Positions 15,917-25,688 are shown, counted from the stretch's first letter. The stretch: 64,000 nt of DNA from UBA1672 sp050633285 (GCA_050633285.1 JBOEGG010000004.1:1-64000), one strand, 5' to 3'. The notes: generated by a model not told the origin, from the sequence alone. A program made the numbers and translations.

Positions 15917-16756
15917 ATGTCTGCAGTTAAAAAGACGGCCAAGGCAGGTTTGTATATATTCAGTATTTTTGTATTTCTGATTATCGTTGGTGCGGGTTTC
16001 ATCTATATGAATATGGGGTCGATTGCCAAACAGATCACAGAAAAAGTTGCAAGTGATGCGTTGGGAGTTCCTGTTACGATTGGAGCGATGGACATTATTC
16101 TGGAGGAAAAGAAAGTGTCTGTTAAGGATATCCGTATTGCAAATCCGTCGGGCTATAAAAAATCACATGCGATTACCGTTGATTCTGTGACGGTTGCGGG
16201 AGAGAGTTTTAGCAAACAGCTTTTGACTTTTGCACGTGTTGAAGTGGATGGCACGAATGTGAATGTTGAGGTCACCGGAAAGGGCACGAACCTTGGTGAT
16301 CTTAAGAAGAATGTTGATAAGAAGGCTTCTACTTCGAAAACGGTAAAGAAAGAGACAGCGTCTGATAATAAGAAAAGCGGCCATAAGAAAGAGGACATTA
16401 AAGTTATTGTGAAGAAGTTTTCACTTACGAAGGCGCAGTTAAATCCTTCGGTTACTTTGATTGATAGGGATTTGGCGTATATCACTGTGCCTGATATTCA
16501 TCTGACAAATATTGGTAAGAAGGAAAATGGTATTGTTGCACAAGAAGCGGTCGCGCAAATTATGGATGCGGTGCTTGAGCGTTTTAATGAGTCTGCGAAT
16601 GGTGCGGGATTCTTGGAAGGTTTGTCATTAGAGATGTTGAATGAGATTGGTGTTTCTACGGCGGAAGTGTTTCAGAAAAATCTGAAAGAAAGTTATGAGA
16701 AAGAAGTTGATGGATTTAAAAAGGGGTTAGGCAATCTTAAAGGGATGTTTGAATAA
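15917..16756 (+). CDS. AsmA-like single-pass envelope protein
   Basis: A 279-residue protein with an N-terminal membrane anchor (about 11-35, LYIFSIFVFLIIVGAGFIYM) followed by a periplasmic region. The segment after the anchor (ITEKVASDALGVPVTIGAMDI, then VKDIRIANPSGY) is typical of the AsmA/DUF748 family of envelope proteins. A Lys/Ser-rich linker (about 135-170) separates two beta-rich parts, and the C-terminus is helical. The ATG at 15917 is preceded by AAAGGGGG at good spacing, so the upstream in-frame Met at 15857 is probably not used. Likely role: inner-membrane-anchored protein acting in lipid transport or outer-membrane homeostasis, by family analogy. Confidence 0.7.
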   Translation: MSAVKKTAKAGLYIFSIFVFLIIVGAGFIYMNMGSIAKQITEKVASDALGVPVTIGAMDIILEEKKVSVKDIRIANPSGYKKSHAITVDSVTVAGESFSKQLLTFARVEVDGTNVNVEVTGKGTNLGDLKKNVDKKASTSKTVKKETASDNKKSGHKKEDIKVIVKKFSLTKAQLNPSVTLIDRDLAYITVPDIHLTNIGKKENGIVAQEAVAQIMDAVLERFNESANGAGFLEGLSLEMLNEIGVSTAEVFQKNLKESYEKEVDGFKKGLGNLKGMFE

Positions 16757-16760
16757 GAGC

Positions 16761-17879
16761 CTATTCCATTAATTTTATATCTTTTGTTTGATCACAGATG
16801 GAGCGCAGTGCGCTCCATTCTTTTTTTGACATGGCCGGGGTGTAGTTTGTGTCTTTGTTTATTTTAATCGCGGCTATTCTTTTTTCTGTATCCGGATGTG
16901 TAGAAATATATTCTAGATATTCTTGCCCTTCGAAATCTATATCCCATTCTTGTTCATGGACGCGTGTAAGGAAATCTTGTAAGCCTGCGGGGGAAATGTT
17001 GAGTTGTTTAAGCGTTTGGATAGCGTGCATATCCGCTGCGCTTTCATCTTCACGGCTATAACCCATTTGACTGAGGATACGGGCGATGTCGCCCATGCTT
17101 GATGCGTTCCCTCCAAATACCATAGATAAGGTAAAGCCCAAGCCCAGATCACGGACAACGGATTTTGTTGTATGGTACAGCTCTATATGTGCCATTTCAT
17201 GTGCTAAAATACCTGCAACTTCTTCTGGGGTTGTTGCATCGTCTATGACTTTACGATAGAGGAAGATATAGCCACCGGGTAAGGCGAAGGCATTCAAAAA
17301 ATAGGGGTCATCTATGACATGAATATCGTATGGGATTTTACGTTTCATTGTTTTTTGTAGGGTGCGCTGTAATTTATCGAGGGCGGCTTTACCTTCTGCC
17401 TTTGTGCATTCTTTTTCGCCATTTGTCATGGATGCGGAAATATGATGTCCTAATGTTTTTTCCCATGATAGGGGCATAAGGTAGGCAAGTCCGCCCATTA
17501 CTCTTGGAAAAAGCAGAAATATAAAGATGAGCGACAGAACGGAGACCAGTCCGTATGCCCCGAATGATGACCAATGTGTTGGTAGATGTCTTGATGATTT
17601 TTTACCTTTTTGTGCCAATCGGGATTTGAGGTATTCCCATCCTTTTTTATTTGTAATATGCAGGCGCGCATCTGGCGATTTTATATAGCTTAGTATGGCC
17701 GGGGCGGGTGGAATCGGGCGCTCTATAATCGTGATTTTATCCAGTGTCCAAGAGTGGATCGTTTTTTGGTTTTCGTCTTGTAAGTGCAGGATAGAGCCAG
17801 AAAGTATGACGGACACTTTGTGCGCTTTGCTAGTGTGTCCGTCATAAAATTTTTCTGATTTAGAGATATGGATAGACAT
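16761..17879 (-). CDS. M48-family membrane metallopeptidase
   Basis: A 372-residue zinc peptidase. An N-terminal beta-rich domain (about 1-95, ILSGSILHLQDENQ) precedes one membrane helix (about 107-127) and the M48 catalytic domain. The zinc motif HEMAH gives His227, Glu228 and His231, and Glu279 in SREDESAAD is the third ligand. This is the layout of M48 proteases that act on membrane or periplasmic proteins. It lies three bases downstream of the DUF898 membrane protein gene and is surely co-transcribed with it; this pairing recurs in proteobacteria. Function in membrane-protein quality control is inferred. Confidence 0.9.
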   Translation of the reverse strand: MSIHISKSEKFYDGHTSKAHKVSVILSGSILHLQDENQKTIHSWTLDKITIIERPIPPAPAILSYIKSPDARLHITNKKGWEYLKSRLAQKGKKSSRHLPTHWSSFGAYGLVSVLSLIFIFLLFPRVMGGLAYLMPLSWEKTLGHHISASMTNGEKECTKAEGKAALDKLQRTLQKTMKRKIPYDIHVIDDPYFLNAFALPGGYIFLYRKVIDDATTPEEVAGILAHEMAHIELYHTTKSVVRDLGLGFTLSMVFGGNASSMGDIARILSQMGYSREDESAADMHAIQTLKQLNISPAGLQDFLTRVHEQEWDIDFEGQEYLEYISTHPDTEKRIAAIKINKDTNYTPAMSKKEWSALRSICDQTKDIKLME

Positions 17880-17882
17880 GCC

Positions 17883-19016
17883 CTAGATAAAGCCTGTGTC
17901 CAGATCAAGTGCCCCTTCTAGTCCTTCGCCTGAGGTAATCTCTTGATCTTTTGCTTGTGTGGCCTCGAAAGCTTCTAAATCACCCATGATGATGTGATGG
18001 CGTGCCATGAGTTTCATATTTCGATTTACGATCATCGGATAACCAAAGCCTAGCGTGATGATCAGGATAAGGCCATTCATGAGCTTGTGCTTGATGAGGT
18101 CCATTGTCGTGATGGTACACATGAATTTTAGCGAACCAATCTGAAGACCACGCATTTTTTCGCGCATAAGGGCAGAGCCGTATATGCTTCTGCCTATAGG
18201 AATTCCGATTACTGTTGAAAATATAGCTAAAATATATGAGGTAGCTGCTATTAGGCCTGGTGAAATTGTTAAAGCATTGGGGTCCATGGTTTCTATCATA
18301 GCCACCATAATCATAGGAATGGCAAAAAAAATACCGGGTAATACTAAAAATATTAATGATTTTATATGTGCACCCATAAGGACGCGGCTATTGCCGTTGA
18401 ATTCGGCGTTTACGCTGCCGAAATAGGTGTTGTCCATGATGTATTTGTGCTTTTTGATATCGGATGAGGGGATGGCAAAGCCTAGTGTTATGATATTGAG
18501 GAATAAACGTCCAAAGCTAAGATTTGCATAGCCTATTGTTGATCCGCCAACATATCCTCTGATTCCGCGCCAACGTGTACGGCTATAGCGATAGCGCGCG
18601 GCACCGTAAATTGCGATACCAAAGCAATAGATGATCGGGATATAAAATAATGCTAAAATAGGATAAAATTCTGCAAATGCAACTGGGGCAAATAATATAA
18701 CAATGATTGGCAGGACTTTTAGGAATCCTTTAAACAGTTCGCCCCCCGTTCCGGTATATTCAAAACGATCTTCGCCTAGGGAATAGCAGCTTGCAATATA
18801 TTTCCGTAGTCGGGTTTTACCCCAAAAACTATATATGCCTAATGTGATAATGCGCATGAAGAAATCTAGTATAAAAAGTTTATAGAGTGCTCCGATTTGT
18901 CCATCGTAGCTTAGGTGCTCACCCGAATTTTTCTTTGTCTTTTTCGGTGTTATTTTCGATGTGGTTTGTGTTGGAGTCTCATTCTCTTCAAAGCTTAAGG
19001 CAGTTTCTTCGGTCAT
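17883..19016 (-). CDS. DUF898 (YjgN-type) polytopic membrane protein
   Basis: A 377-residue inner-membrane protein with the hallmark repeats of the DUF898/YjgN family: FFMRIITLGIYSFWGKTRLRKYI near the N-terminus, a second related copy near residues 160-180 (RLFLNIITLGFAIPSSD), and a third near 305-330. Several hydrophobic helices lie between. A charged N-terminal extension of about 35 residues is rich in Thr and Lys. It is the first gene of a two-gene operon with the M48 peptidase. The biochemical role of the family is unknown. Confidence 0.85.
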   Translation of the reverse strand: MTEETALSFEENETPTQTTSKITPKKTKKNSGEHLSYDGQIGALYKLFILDFFMRIITLGIYSFWGKTRLRKYIASCYSLGEDRFEYTGTGGELFKGFLKVLPIIVILFAPVAFAEFYPILALFYIPIIYCFGIAIYGAARYRYSRTRWRGIRGYVGGSTIGYANLSFGRLFLNIITLGFAIPSSDIKKHKYIMDNTYFGSVNAEFNGNSRVLMGAHIKSLIFLVLPGIFFAIPMIMVAMIETMDPNALTISPGLIAATSYILAIFSTVIGIPIGRSIYGSALMREKMRGLQIGSLKFMCTITTMDLIKHKLMNGLILIITLGFGYPMIVNRNMKLMARHHIIMGDLEAFEATQAKDQEITSGEGLEGALDLDTGFI

Positions 19017-19333
19017 TTAAATATCTTTGCAAATTAATTATGATTATCAAATTTCTTCATCATTGCAAAAAATATGACAGAAATAAAGGGGAAGTATTGG
19101 TGGGGGAGTTCTGCTGTGGATCATATAGATCAAAGGGTTATATAAAGTATTTGATTTTTCATAATAAATGCATTATGGTTCTTTCACGTGTGTGGGAAAG
19201 AAAGGATATAATCCTGAATTTTTCCTGTAAGGTTTTTCTAAAGTGATGATGTGTATGTGTTTTATAAGCATGTGCAAGAGCTTTGTTATGCCATGAGGAA
19301 ACAGGATTTATCCTTTCGATTAAACGGGGCATT

Positions 19334-19365
19334 AGGGGTGATTTTTATCACCCCTTTGTTTTTAT
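19334..19365 (+). terminator. Intrinsic terminator upstream of the RsmC-like gene
   Basis: AGGGGTGA (19334-19341) pairs perfectly with TCACCCCT (19348-19355) around a 6-base loop, followed by TTGTTTTT. No complete gene precedes it on the plus strand. It may end a leader transcript or small RNA made from 19017-19333, and argues that the methyltransferase gene starts downstream. I see no other feature in 19017-19403. Confidence 0.65.
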
Positions 19366-19403
19366 GGGTGAAACAGGTGACGTTTTCGTGTATTGCTCTT
19401 TCC

Positions 19404-20426
19404 ATGTCTATGGCTTGTGAAACATTATTTTATTGGATACGTAACGGATCGTTAATTGAGCCGAAGGCGCGTGTCGCATTCCTTAATGCCTCTTATCATC
19501 ATGATATTGGCGAGGTTTCCTGTGATGAATTGGTGGTACAACAGCATTTTAAACCTTTTGCTGATGATATGACGCAAAGGGGTGTATCTGTTCTACCCAA
19601 ATGCCCTGATGATCTCGCATCTTATGACGTTGTGTTGGTATTATTACCCAAAAGTACGCTTGAAACTGAATATTATATTGCGTGTGCTTTACGTTTGTTG
19701 AAAAAGGGCGGCTTGCTCGTTTGCTCGGCGGATAATAAGGCGGGTGGTAGTCGTCTTAAGAAAACGTTGCAGAAATTTGGGCTGTCGGATGTGGATAGTG
19801 AATCCCGTAATAAGGCGCGTGTTGTATGGGGACGTGTAGAGCAGCCTGATATTTCCTATATAGATCAATCATATCAAAAGGGACTGGTACAACCGATTTT
19901 GGATGCGCGTTTTGTGTCTGAGCCAGGGGTGTTTGGGTGGAATAAAGTTGATAAAGGTTCGGAAATTCTAACAACGTGTTTGCCTAAAGACCTTAAAGGG
20001 AAGGGGGCAGATTTCGGGTGTGGTTATGGGTATTTGTCTGATTTTATTTTGTCGCACCGACCGAAGGTAAAGCGTTTACACGTATTGGATGCAGATTATC
20101 GTGCAGTGCAGGTATCGCGGACAAATTTGAGCCATTATGAGTGTCCGTTGGAATTTATATGGTGTGATTTGACGAAAGTGCAGAATGATCTTCGTAACCT
20201 TGATTTTGTCATTATGAATCCGCCATTTCATGAGGGGAAAAAGACGGATAATGCAATCGGTCAGGCGTTTATTCAAAGTGCATATGCGTCTTTGAAGCGT
20301 GGCGGGCGTTTATGGATGGTGGCTAATAATCACTTGCCATATGAAGATGTGCTCGAACAACAATTTTTTGAAGTGCGTAAGCATTATGAAGGGCAAGGAT
20401 TTAAAGTTTATGAAGCTTTAAAGTAG
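19404..20426 (+). CDS. rsmC: RsmC-like class I SAM methyltransferase
   Basis: A methyltransferase resembling RsmC, which methylates G1207 of 16S rRNA. The C-terminal catalytic domain has the SAM motif ADFGCGYGYLSDF, the acidic LDADYRAV at the ribose-binding position, and the N-methyltransferase signature NPPF (IMNPPFHEGK). The N-terminal half is the degenerate duplicated domain typical of RsmC. The frame is open from 19251, but that part spans an intrinsic terminator hairpin, and homologues start close to the ETLFYWI segment, so ATG 19404 (or 19410) is chosen. No clear RBS supports it. Confidence 0.85.
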   Translation: MSMACETLFYWIRNGSLIEPKARVAFLNASYHHDIGEVSCDELVVQQHFKPFADDMTQRGVSVLPKCPDDLASYDVVLVLLPKSTLETEYYIACALRLLKKGGLLVCSADNKAGGSRLKKTLQKFGLSDVDSESRNKARVVWGRVEQPDISYIDQSYQKGLVQPILDARFVSEPGVFGWNKVDKGSEILTTCLPKDLKGKGADFGCGYGYLSDFILSHRPKVKRLHVLDADYRAVQVSRTNLSHYECPLEFIWCDLTKVQNDLRNLDFVIMNPPFHEGKKTDNAIGQAFIQSAYASLKRGGRLWMVANNHLPYEDVLEQQFFEVRKHYEGQGFKVYEALK

Positions 20427-20433
20427 ATAGGGC

Positions 20434-21627
20434 TTAACCGTTGCGCTCTTCTAATTTTTCCTCCAATTTTTCTTCTATTTTTTGTTCTAATTGTTGTGCA
20501 ATTTTGGCGGCGATATCTTCTTCATTTGCGCCTTGTTGTCCTGATGCATTTTCAGATTTCTTTAAGCGTTCTTCTTCTGCGAACTTCTCTGCGGCGAGTT
20601 CTGCTTGGAATGACTCGTCGATTTCTACATCTTTGACTTTTGCGGACGGGTCGTAGGCTGCTTTTGATTGTTTTTCTTGGATGACTTCTACTTTGCCTTC
20701 TAGAGTGGCGACATGCTCGTCGATTTCTTTGTTTAATTTTTCATCGTGCATTGCCTTTGCGTTCAAGCCGGTTTCACGCGCAACCATGTAATATATAGAT
20801 TCTATTGTTAATGGTTGGTCAATGCCGTGGTTCATGACGTGATAGGCCATGGCTGCATCGGCAGTGATGATTGATTTGTCGGGTTGGTTTCGTTTACGCA
20901 TATGGTCTTCTGTTAAGCGCACAATAAGCATGAGTAATTCGTTGGAAACCGTGACTTTGTGGTGTTTTTCTAAGCCTGATCGAAGAGCTTTCATGATTGC
21001 GTATGTTTCTTCGATATTCGGGACTTTTAGAAATACTTTTTGGAAACGTCGATCCATTGCCGGATCTTGTGCAACGTACATACGAAATTCGTCTAATGTG
21101 GTTGCGCCGATCATTAAAAGATCACCGGCAGTGAGGTATGGCTTAATTGTATCGGATAGGCCTGCGTAAGAACTTCCGACGCAGTTGGGCATAATCTGGT
21201 GCATCTCATCAAGAAACAGGATAATGCGTGGAGCATCGGGATCGTGATAACGCTCGGCAACCCCTTTACAAAGGGGGAGGAAGCGATCTTGAAATTCTGC
21301 ACGTGTTGCTGTGCCTGATGCCATGCGGGCAAGGTCAACTTCGATCACGCGGGCATTTACTAAATATTCAGGGACGTCTTCTGCGACGATTGCTTGTGCA
21401 AGGCCGACAACGGCGGCTGTTTTACCGACACCGGCAGGCGCAAGGAAACAAACGTTCTTACGCCCTTTTTGTAGGAGGATCAGGATACAGTCTCTGATTT
21501 CTTTTTCACGGCCTGTAATGGGGCCGTATCTGCCTTCTCTTTCTAATTTAGTGAAGTCAGTACAATAATTTTTGATAAGCCTTTCCAGCTCTTCATCTGA
21601 TACGGAATAATCCCATTCTTTTGTCAT
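20434..21627 (-). CDS. AAA+ ATPase of ClpA/ClpB D1 type
   Basis: A 397-residue protein with a single AAA+ module similar to the first ATPase domain of ClpA/ClpB. It has ITGREKEIRDCI before the Walker A motif APAGVGKT (about 64-71), Walker B ILFLDE (136-141), sensor-type GATTLDE (174-180) and arginine-finger-like MDRRFQ (191-196). There is no Clp N-domain, no M-domain and no second AAA domain; instead the C-terminal 110 residues are charged and helical, ending in a Lys/Glu coiled coil (QQLEQKIEEKLEEKLEE). It may remodel a partner protein rather than feed a protease. It is monocistronic here; function unknown. Confidence 0.85.
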   Translation of the reverse strand: MTKEWDYSVSDEELERLIKNYCTDFTKLEREGRYGPITGREKEIRDCILILLQKGRKNVCFLAPAGVGKTAAVVGLAQAIVAEDVPEYLVNARVIEVDLARMASGTATRAEFQDRFLPLCKGVAERYHDPDAPRIILFLDEMHQIMPNCVGSSYAGLSDTIKPYLTAGDLLMIGATTLDEFRMYVAQDPAMDRRFQKVFLKVPNIEETYAIMKALRSGLEKHHKVTVSNELLMLIVRLTEDHMRKRNQPDKSIITADAAMAYHVMNHGIDQPLTIESIYYMVARETGLNAKAMHDEKLNKEIDEHVATLEGKVEVIQEKQSKAAYDPSAKVKDVEIDESFQAELAAEKFAEEERLKKSENASGQQGANEEDIAAKIAQQLEQKIEEKLEEKLEERNG

Positions 21628-21756
21628 GATGCTCTTTCACAGGTGTAATCATTTGTATTTGTATGATAACGCAGAAACTCATTCCTCTCCAGAGTAATGA
21701 TCGTTTCTTAATCAGTGTTTAACAAATCTACGAAAGTTAGCCGTGATATGAAATTT

Positions 21757-22656
21757 TTATTGCGCGAAGTGTTTGCTTGAATATCCTTGCGCATACAGTG
21801 CGGCGGTTAAATCACCGTAAAGGATGCAATTACCAATCTCTGATTTAACGGCTTCTTTGGGATGATACCCTATGCCCAGCCCGGCCATTTTCAACATTGG
21901 TAAGTCATTTGCGCCATCTCCGATGGTCAGGCAATCATCTGCGGTGACGTTCAGGTCTTTCATGTAGTGTTCTAGAAATTCTACTTTTGCGAATTTATCT
22001 AGAATCGGTGGGATGACATTGCCGGTGAGTTGCTCATTTTCAATTTCAAGCGTGTTACCATGATTAAAGTTAAAGCCGCAGCGATCTGCGATAGATTGTG
22101 TAAAGAATGTAAATCCGCCTGATACAAGAACACATGCGGCGCCGGATTTGCGCATGGTTCCAACGAATGTTTCTGCGCCAAGGTTTAAGGTTGTCTCCTC
22201 TAATGTTGCGCTTAGCGCCGTTGTCTTTAGGCCTTTTAGCAAGCTGATACGTTTTTCCAGTGCCTGATGGAAATCCAGTTTTCCTTCCATTGCCAGTTCA
22301 GTGATTTCAACTATTTGGTCTTTTATACCGGCATATTCGGCGAGTTCATCAAGTGTTTCTGTGGATGCAATTGTGCTATCCATATCAGCGAGCAGGAGTT
22401 TTTTTTGTCTGTTTTTATTGGGGGTGATGAAAAAATCTATGTGATCTTTTTCCAAAGTTTCACGTAAATGTTGTGTCAGTGCGGATTGTGCTCCGCCGGA
22501 TATACCGACCTCTGCTGCTTTATCTTTGTCGAGCCAGGCAAGCTTGCTTGTATATTTTAGCTGATAGAAATCGATAATATGCGCGATTTTCTTAAAATGT
22601 TTTTCTGTTACAGCTTTTCCGGCAGGGGAGGCAACAAGGGTAAGAACGTGAGTCAT
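21757..22656 (-). CDS. serB: Phosphoserine phosphatase
   Basis: A 299-residue HAD-family phosphatase that performs the last step of serine synthesis, phosphoserine to serine. The catalytic motif DMDST has nucleophile Asp91 and Asp93; motif II is VSGGFTFF, and motif III/IV GDGANDLPML near the C-terminus. The first 85 residues form the variable regulatory domain of SerB. The gene is divergent from serC, and serA follows serC, so all three steps of the pathway are encoded within 4 kb. The 120-base interval between serB and serC should contain both promoters. Confidence 0.95.
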   Translation of the reverse strand: MTHVLTLVASPAGKAVTEKHFKKIAHIIDFYQLKYTSKLAWLDKDKAAEVGISGGAQSALTQHLRETLEKDHIDFFITPNKNRQKKLLLADMDSTIASTETLDELAEYAGIKDQIVEITELAMEGKLDFHQALEKRISLLKGLKTTALSATLEETTLNLGAETFVGTMRKSGAACVLVSGGFTFFTQSIADRCGFNFNHGNTLEIENEQLTGNVIPPILDKFAKVEFLEHYMKDLNVTADDCLTIGDGANDLPMLKMAGLGIGYHPKEAVKSEIGNCILYGDLTAALYAQGYSSKHFAQ

Positions 22657-22779
22657 TTTCTATAATCTTTAATTTATTTGCTTTGTTTTGTTAAAATCAA
22701 CAAAAACACTTGTCAGCGCGGGTGAAATTACGTAACGCTTTGTTCGTATCTTTTATAGTATCAATAACGGTGAAATCAA

Positions 22780-23940
22780 ATGGAAAAGCCAACAATAAAA
22801 CCGAAAAACCCTAATTTTTCTTCCGGCCCATGTTCTAAACGTCCTGGTTGGGAGCTTGAAAAACTTGCAGAAGCCATGCTTGGTCGTTCACATCGTGCGG
22901 GACCGGCGAAGGCAAAAATTAAGCAAGTTATTGATTTGCACCGCAGTTTACTTGGTATTCCTGATGATTATAAAATCGGTATTGTGCCAGGTTCTGATAC
23001 AGGCGCATTTGAAATGGCAATGTGGAGCATGCTTGGTGCACGCGGCGTTGATGTTTTTGCATGGGAAAGTTTTTCTCAAGGATGGTTGTCTGATATTGAG
23101 AAGCACCTAAAGCTTGATGATGTTAAAGCGTATAAGGCGGAATATGGTGCATTACCTGATATGTCGCAAGCAGATCCGGCGCGTGATTGTGTTTTTGCGT
23201 GGAACGGTACAACAAGTGGTGTGCGTGTTCCGAATGGTGATTGGATTTCTGAGAACCGTGAAGGTTTAACGTTCTGTGATGCGACATCTGCGGTGTTTGC
23301 ATATGATATGCCTTGGGACAAATTGGATGTGACGACATGGTCATGGCAGAAGGTTCTGGGCGGTGAAGCGGCGCATGGGATGCTTGTTCTTTCTCCGCGT
23401 GCGGTGGAACGTCTGGAGAGCTATACGCCGGATCGTCCGTTGCCGAAGGTTTTCCGTTTGACAAAAGGTGGTAAGCTTATCAATGGTATTTTTGAAGGTG
23501 CGACAATTAACACGCCGTCTATGCTTGCGATTGAAGATTGTCTGGATGCGTTAGATTGGGTGGATCATATTGGTGGTGTTGAAGCCAGTATCAGGCGCGC
23601 AGAAATTAATTATGAGACATTGGCCGAGTGGGTTGAGAAAACTGAATGGGCTGCGTTTTTGGCGGAGGCAGAAGAAACACGCTCTATCACTTCTGTTTGT
23701 TTGAAAATTACAGACCCGTGGTTTGAAGGTTTGGCAGATGATAAGAAAATGCCATTTATTAAATCGATGACCAAGCTTTTGGATCAGGAAGAGGCGGCCT
23801 ATGATATTGCAGGATATCGTGATGCACCTGCGGGCTTACGTATTTGGTGTGGTGCGACTGTTTCTATTACGGATGTAGAAGAGTTGTTGCCGTGGCTTGA
23901 GTGGGCGTTTGAAGCTGCGAAAGAGCAAGCACAAGCGTAA
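22780..23940 (+). CDS. serC: Phosphoserine aminotransferase
   Basis: A 386-residue PLP enzyme converting 3-phosphohydroxypyruvate and glutamate to phosphoserine. It starts with NFSSGPCSKRPGW, typical of the alphaproteobacterial form, and has FCDATSAVFAYDMP and the PLP-binding lysine Lys191 in WSWQKVLGGEAAHG. Its length matches that group. It is transcribed toward serA, but an intrinsic terminator lies between them, so expression may be only partly coupled. No anomalies seen. Confidence 0.96.
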   Translation: MEKPTIKPKNPNFSSGPCSKRPGWELEKLAEAMLGRSHRAGPAKAKIKQVIDLHRSLLGIPDDYKIGIVPGSDTGAFEMAMWSMLGARGVDVFAWESFSQGWLSDIEKHLKLDDVKAYKAEYGALPDMSQADPARDCVFAWNGTTSGVRVPNGDWISENREGLTFCDATSAVFAYDMPWDKLDVTTWSWQKVLGGEAAHGMLVLSPRAVERLESYTPDRPLPKVFRLTKGGKLINGIFEGATINTPSMLAIEDCLDALDWVDHIGGVEASIRRAEINYETLAEWVEKTEWAAFLAEAEETRSITSVCLKITDPWFEGLADDKKMPFIKSMTKLLDQEEAAYDIAGYRDAPAGLRIWCGATVSITDVEELLPWLEWAFEAAKEQAQA

Positions 23941-23965
23941 AGTATCGAGATAAATAAGTTTTTAG

Positions 23966-23998
23966 AAGCCCGGGTTATTCCGGGCTTTACTGTTTTCT
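23966..23998 (+). terminator. serC terminator
   Basis: AAGCCCGG (23966-23973) pairs with CCGGGCTT (23980-23987) around GTTATT, followed by TTACTGTTTTCT. It lies 26 bases after the serC stop and before serA. Confidence 0.85.
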
Positions 23999-24083
23999 GT
24001 ATTATTTTCTTTACTTCTTTTGAATAACTCCGTAATTCTGGACGCCTGTTTTCCTAAACAAGACAAAAATAGGAGTTAAAATT

Positions 24084-25661
24084 ATGCCAAAAGTCTTGAT
24101 CAGCGATAAGCTGGATCCACTCGCAGTGGAAATTTTCGAAAAAAACGGTGTTGAAGTTGATTTCAAACCCGGTCTATCCCCAGAAGAGCAATTAGCGATT
24201 ATCGACGAATATGATGGTCTTGCGATTCGTTCATCAACTGTTGTAACGGCAGAGATGATTGCGAAGGCAACGAATTTGAAAGTCGTTGGCCGTGCAGGTA
24301 TCGGTGTTGATAATGTTGATATTCCTGCGGCAACAGAAAATGGTGTTGTTGTGATGAACACGCCGTTTGGTAATTCTGTGACAACAGCAGAGCATGCGAT
24401 TTCTATGATGATGTCGTTAGCGCGCCAAATTCCACAGGCAAATGAAAGTACACATGCCGGTAAGTGGGAAAAGAAACGCTTTATGGGTAGTGAGCTATTC
24501 AACAAGACATGTGGTGTTATCGGTTGTGGTAATATCGGTTCTATTGCGGCAGATCGCGCGTTAGGCCTTCGTATGAAGGTTGTTGCGTTTGACCCGTTTT
24601 TGACAGAAGAGCGCGCAGAAGAGCTTGGTGTTGAGAAAGTTGAGCTTGATGAATTATTCGCACGTGCGGACTTTATCACTATTCATGTACCAAAAAATGA
24701 GCACACAGCAGGTTTGATTAACAAAGAGAACATTGCAAAAATGAAAGATGGTGTTCGCATCGTTAATTGTGCGCGTGGTGGTATTGTTATTGAAGCTGAT
24801 CTTAAGGATGCGCTTGATTCCGGTAAAGTTGCAGGTGCAGCGTTGGATGTGTTTGAAGTTGAGCCGGCAAAGGATAATATCCTGTTTGGTAATGATAAGG
24901 TTATTTGTACGCCGCACCTTGGTGCTTCTACAACAGAAGCGCAGGTGAATGTTGCAATTCAGGTTGCTGAACAAATGGCAGACTATCTTGTGAATGGTGG
25001 TGTGACGAATGCACTTAACATGCCGTCTATTTCTGCGGAAGATGCACCGAAGCTTAAGCCGTATTTGAAATTGGCGGAGCAGCTTGGTGAATTTGCAGGG
25101 CAGATCACAGATCATGCGATTGAGGCTATTGAGATTGAGTATAAGGGGACGATTACTTCGGTTAATACAGATCCGATTACATCAACTTTGATTTCTCGTT
25201 TGCTCGGCTCACAGCTTGATTGTGTGAATATGGTGAATGCAATGCAAGTTGCAGAGAGCCGTGGTATTCAGATTAAGCAAAGCTATGATAATGATGGGCA
25301 AGATTGGCGTTCACTTATTAATGTGGTTGTTACAACGTCAGAGCGTACACGTAATGTGACGGGAACGTTGTTTACAGGTAAGGAGCCACGTATTGTAAAT
25401 ATCGAAGGTGTACCTGTTGAGGTTAAGCTGGCTAATAACATGCTGTTTATCCGTAATGATGATAAGCCGGGTTTGATCGGTGGTCTTGGTACGATTTTGG
25501 CTGATGGTGGTCAAAATATTGCGGACTTCCATCTTGGGCGTCAGGATTGTGGTGATAAGGCGATTTGTCTTGTGTCTTTGGATGCGCCACTCGCAGATGA
25601 TTTGTTTGAAAGTGTTGCGAATCTTTCACAGATTGAAAGTGTTAAGCGCTTAAGTTTCTAA
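24084..25661 (+). CDS. serA: D-3-phosphoglycerate dehydrogenase
   Basis: A 525-residue enzyme for the first committed step of serine synthesis, oxidising 3-phosphoglycerate with NAD. The Rossmann motif is VIGCGNIGSIAADRA at about 152-166, with catalytic residues in NCARGGIV (Arg), EVEPA (Glu) and CTPHLGAST (His). The long form is present: an intervening domain (about 320-450) and a C-terminal ACT domain (about 452-525, NNMLFIRNDDKPGLIG), which binds serine for feedback control in related enzymes. The start follows a GGAG-type ribosome site. A strong terminator follows the gene. Confidence 0.97.
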   Translation: MPKVLISDKLDPLAVEIFEKNGVEVDFKPGLSPEEQLAIIDEYDGLAIRSSTVVTAEMIAKATNLKVVGRAGIGVDNVDIPAATENGVVVMNTPFGNSVTTAEHAISMMMSLARQIPQANESTHAGKWEKKRFMGSELFNKTCGVIGCGNIGSIAADRALGLRMKVVAFDPFLTEERAEELGVEKVELDELFARADFITIHVPKNEHTAGLINKENIAKMKDGVRIVNCARGGIVIEADLKDALDSGKVAGAALDVFEVEPAKDNILFGNDKVICTPHLGASTTEAQVNVAIQVAEQMADYLVNGGVTNALNMPSISAEDAPKLKPYLKLAEQLGEFAGQITDHAIEAIEIEYKGTITSVNTDPITSTLISRLLGSQLDCVNMVNAMQVAESRGIQIKQSYDNDGQDWRSLINVVVTTSERTRNVTGTLFTGKEPRIVNIEGVPVEVKLANNMLFIRNDDKPGLIGGLGTILADGGQNIADFHLGRQDCGDKAICLVSLDAPLADDLFESVANLSQIESVKRLSF

Positions 25662-25688
25662 GTGTAAGCATATAAAAGTATGAAATTG

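Noticed and set aside
24011..24679. Long antisense frame of 222 codons opposite serA
   Set aside because: Low-complexity Ser-rich translation without start signals; serA on the other strand has full family motifs.
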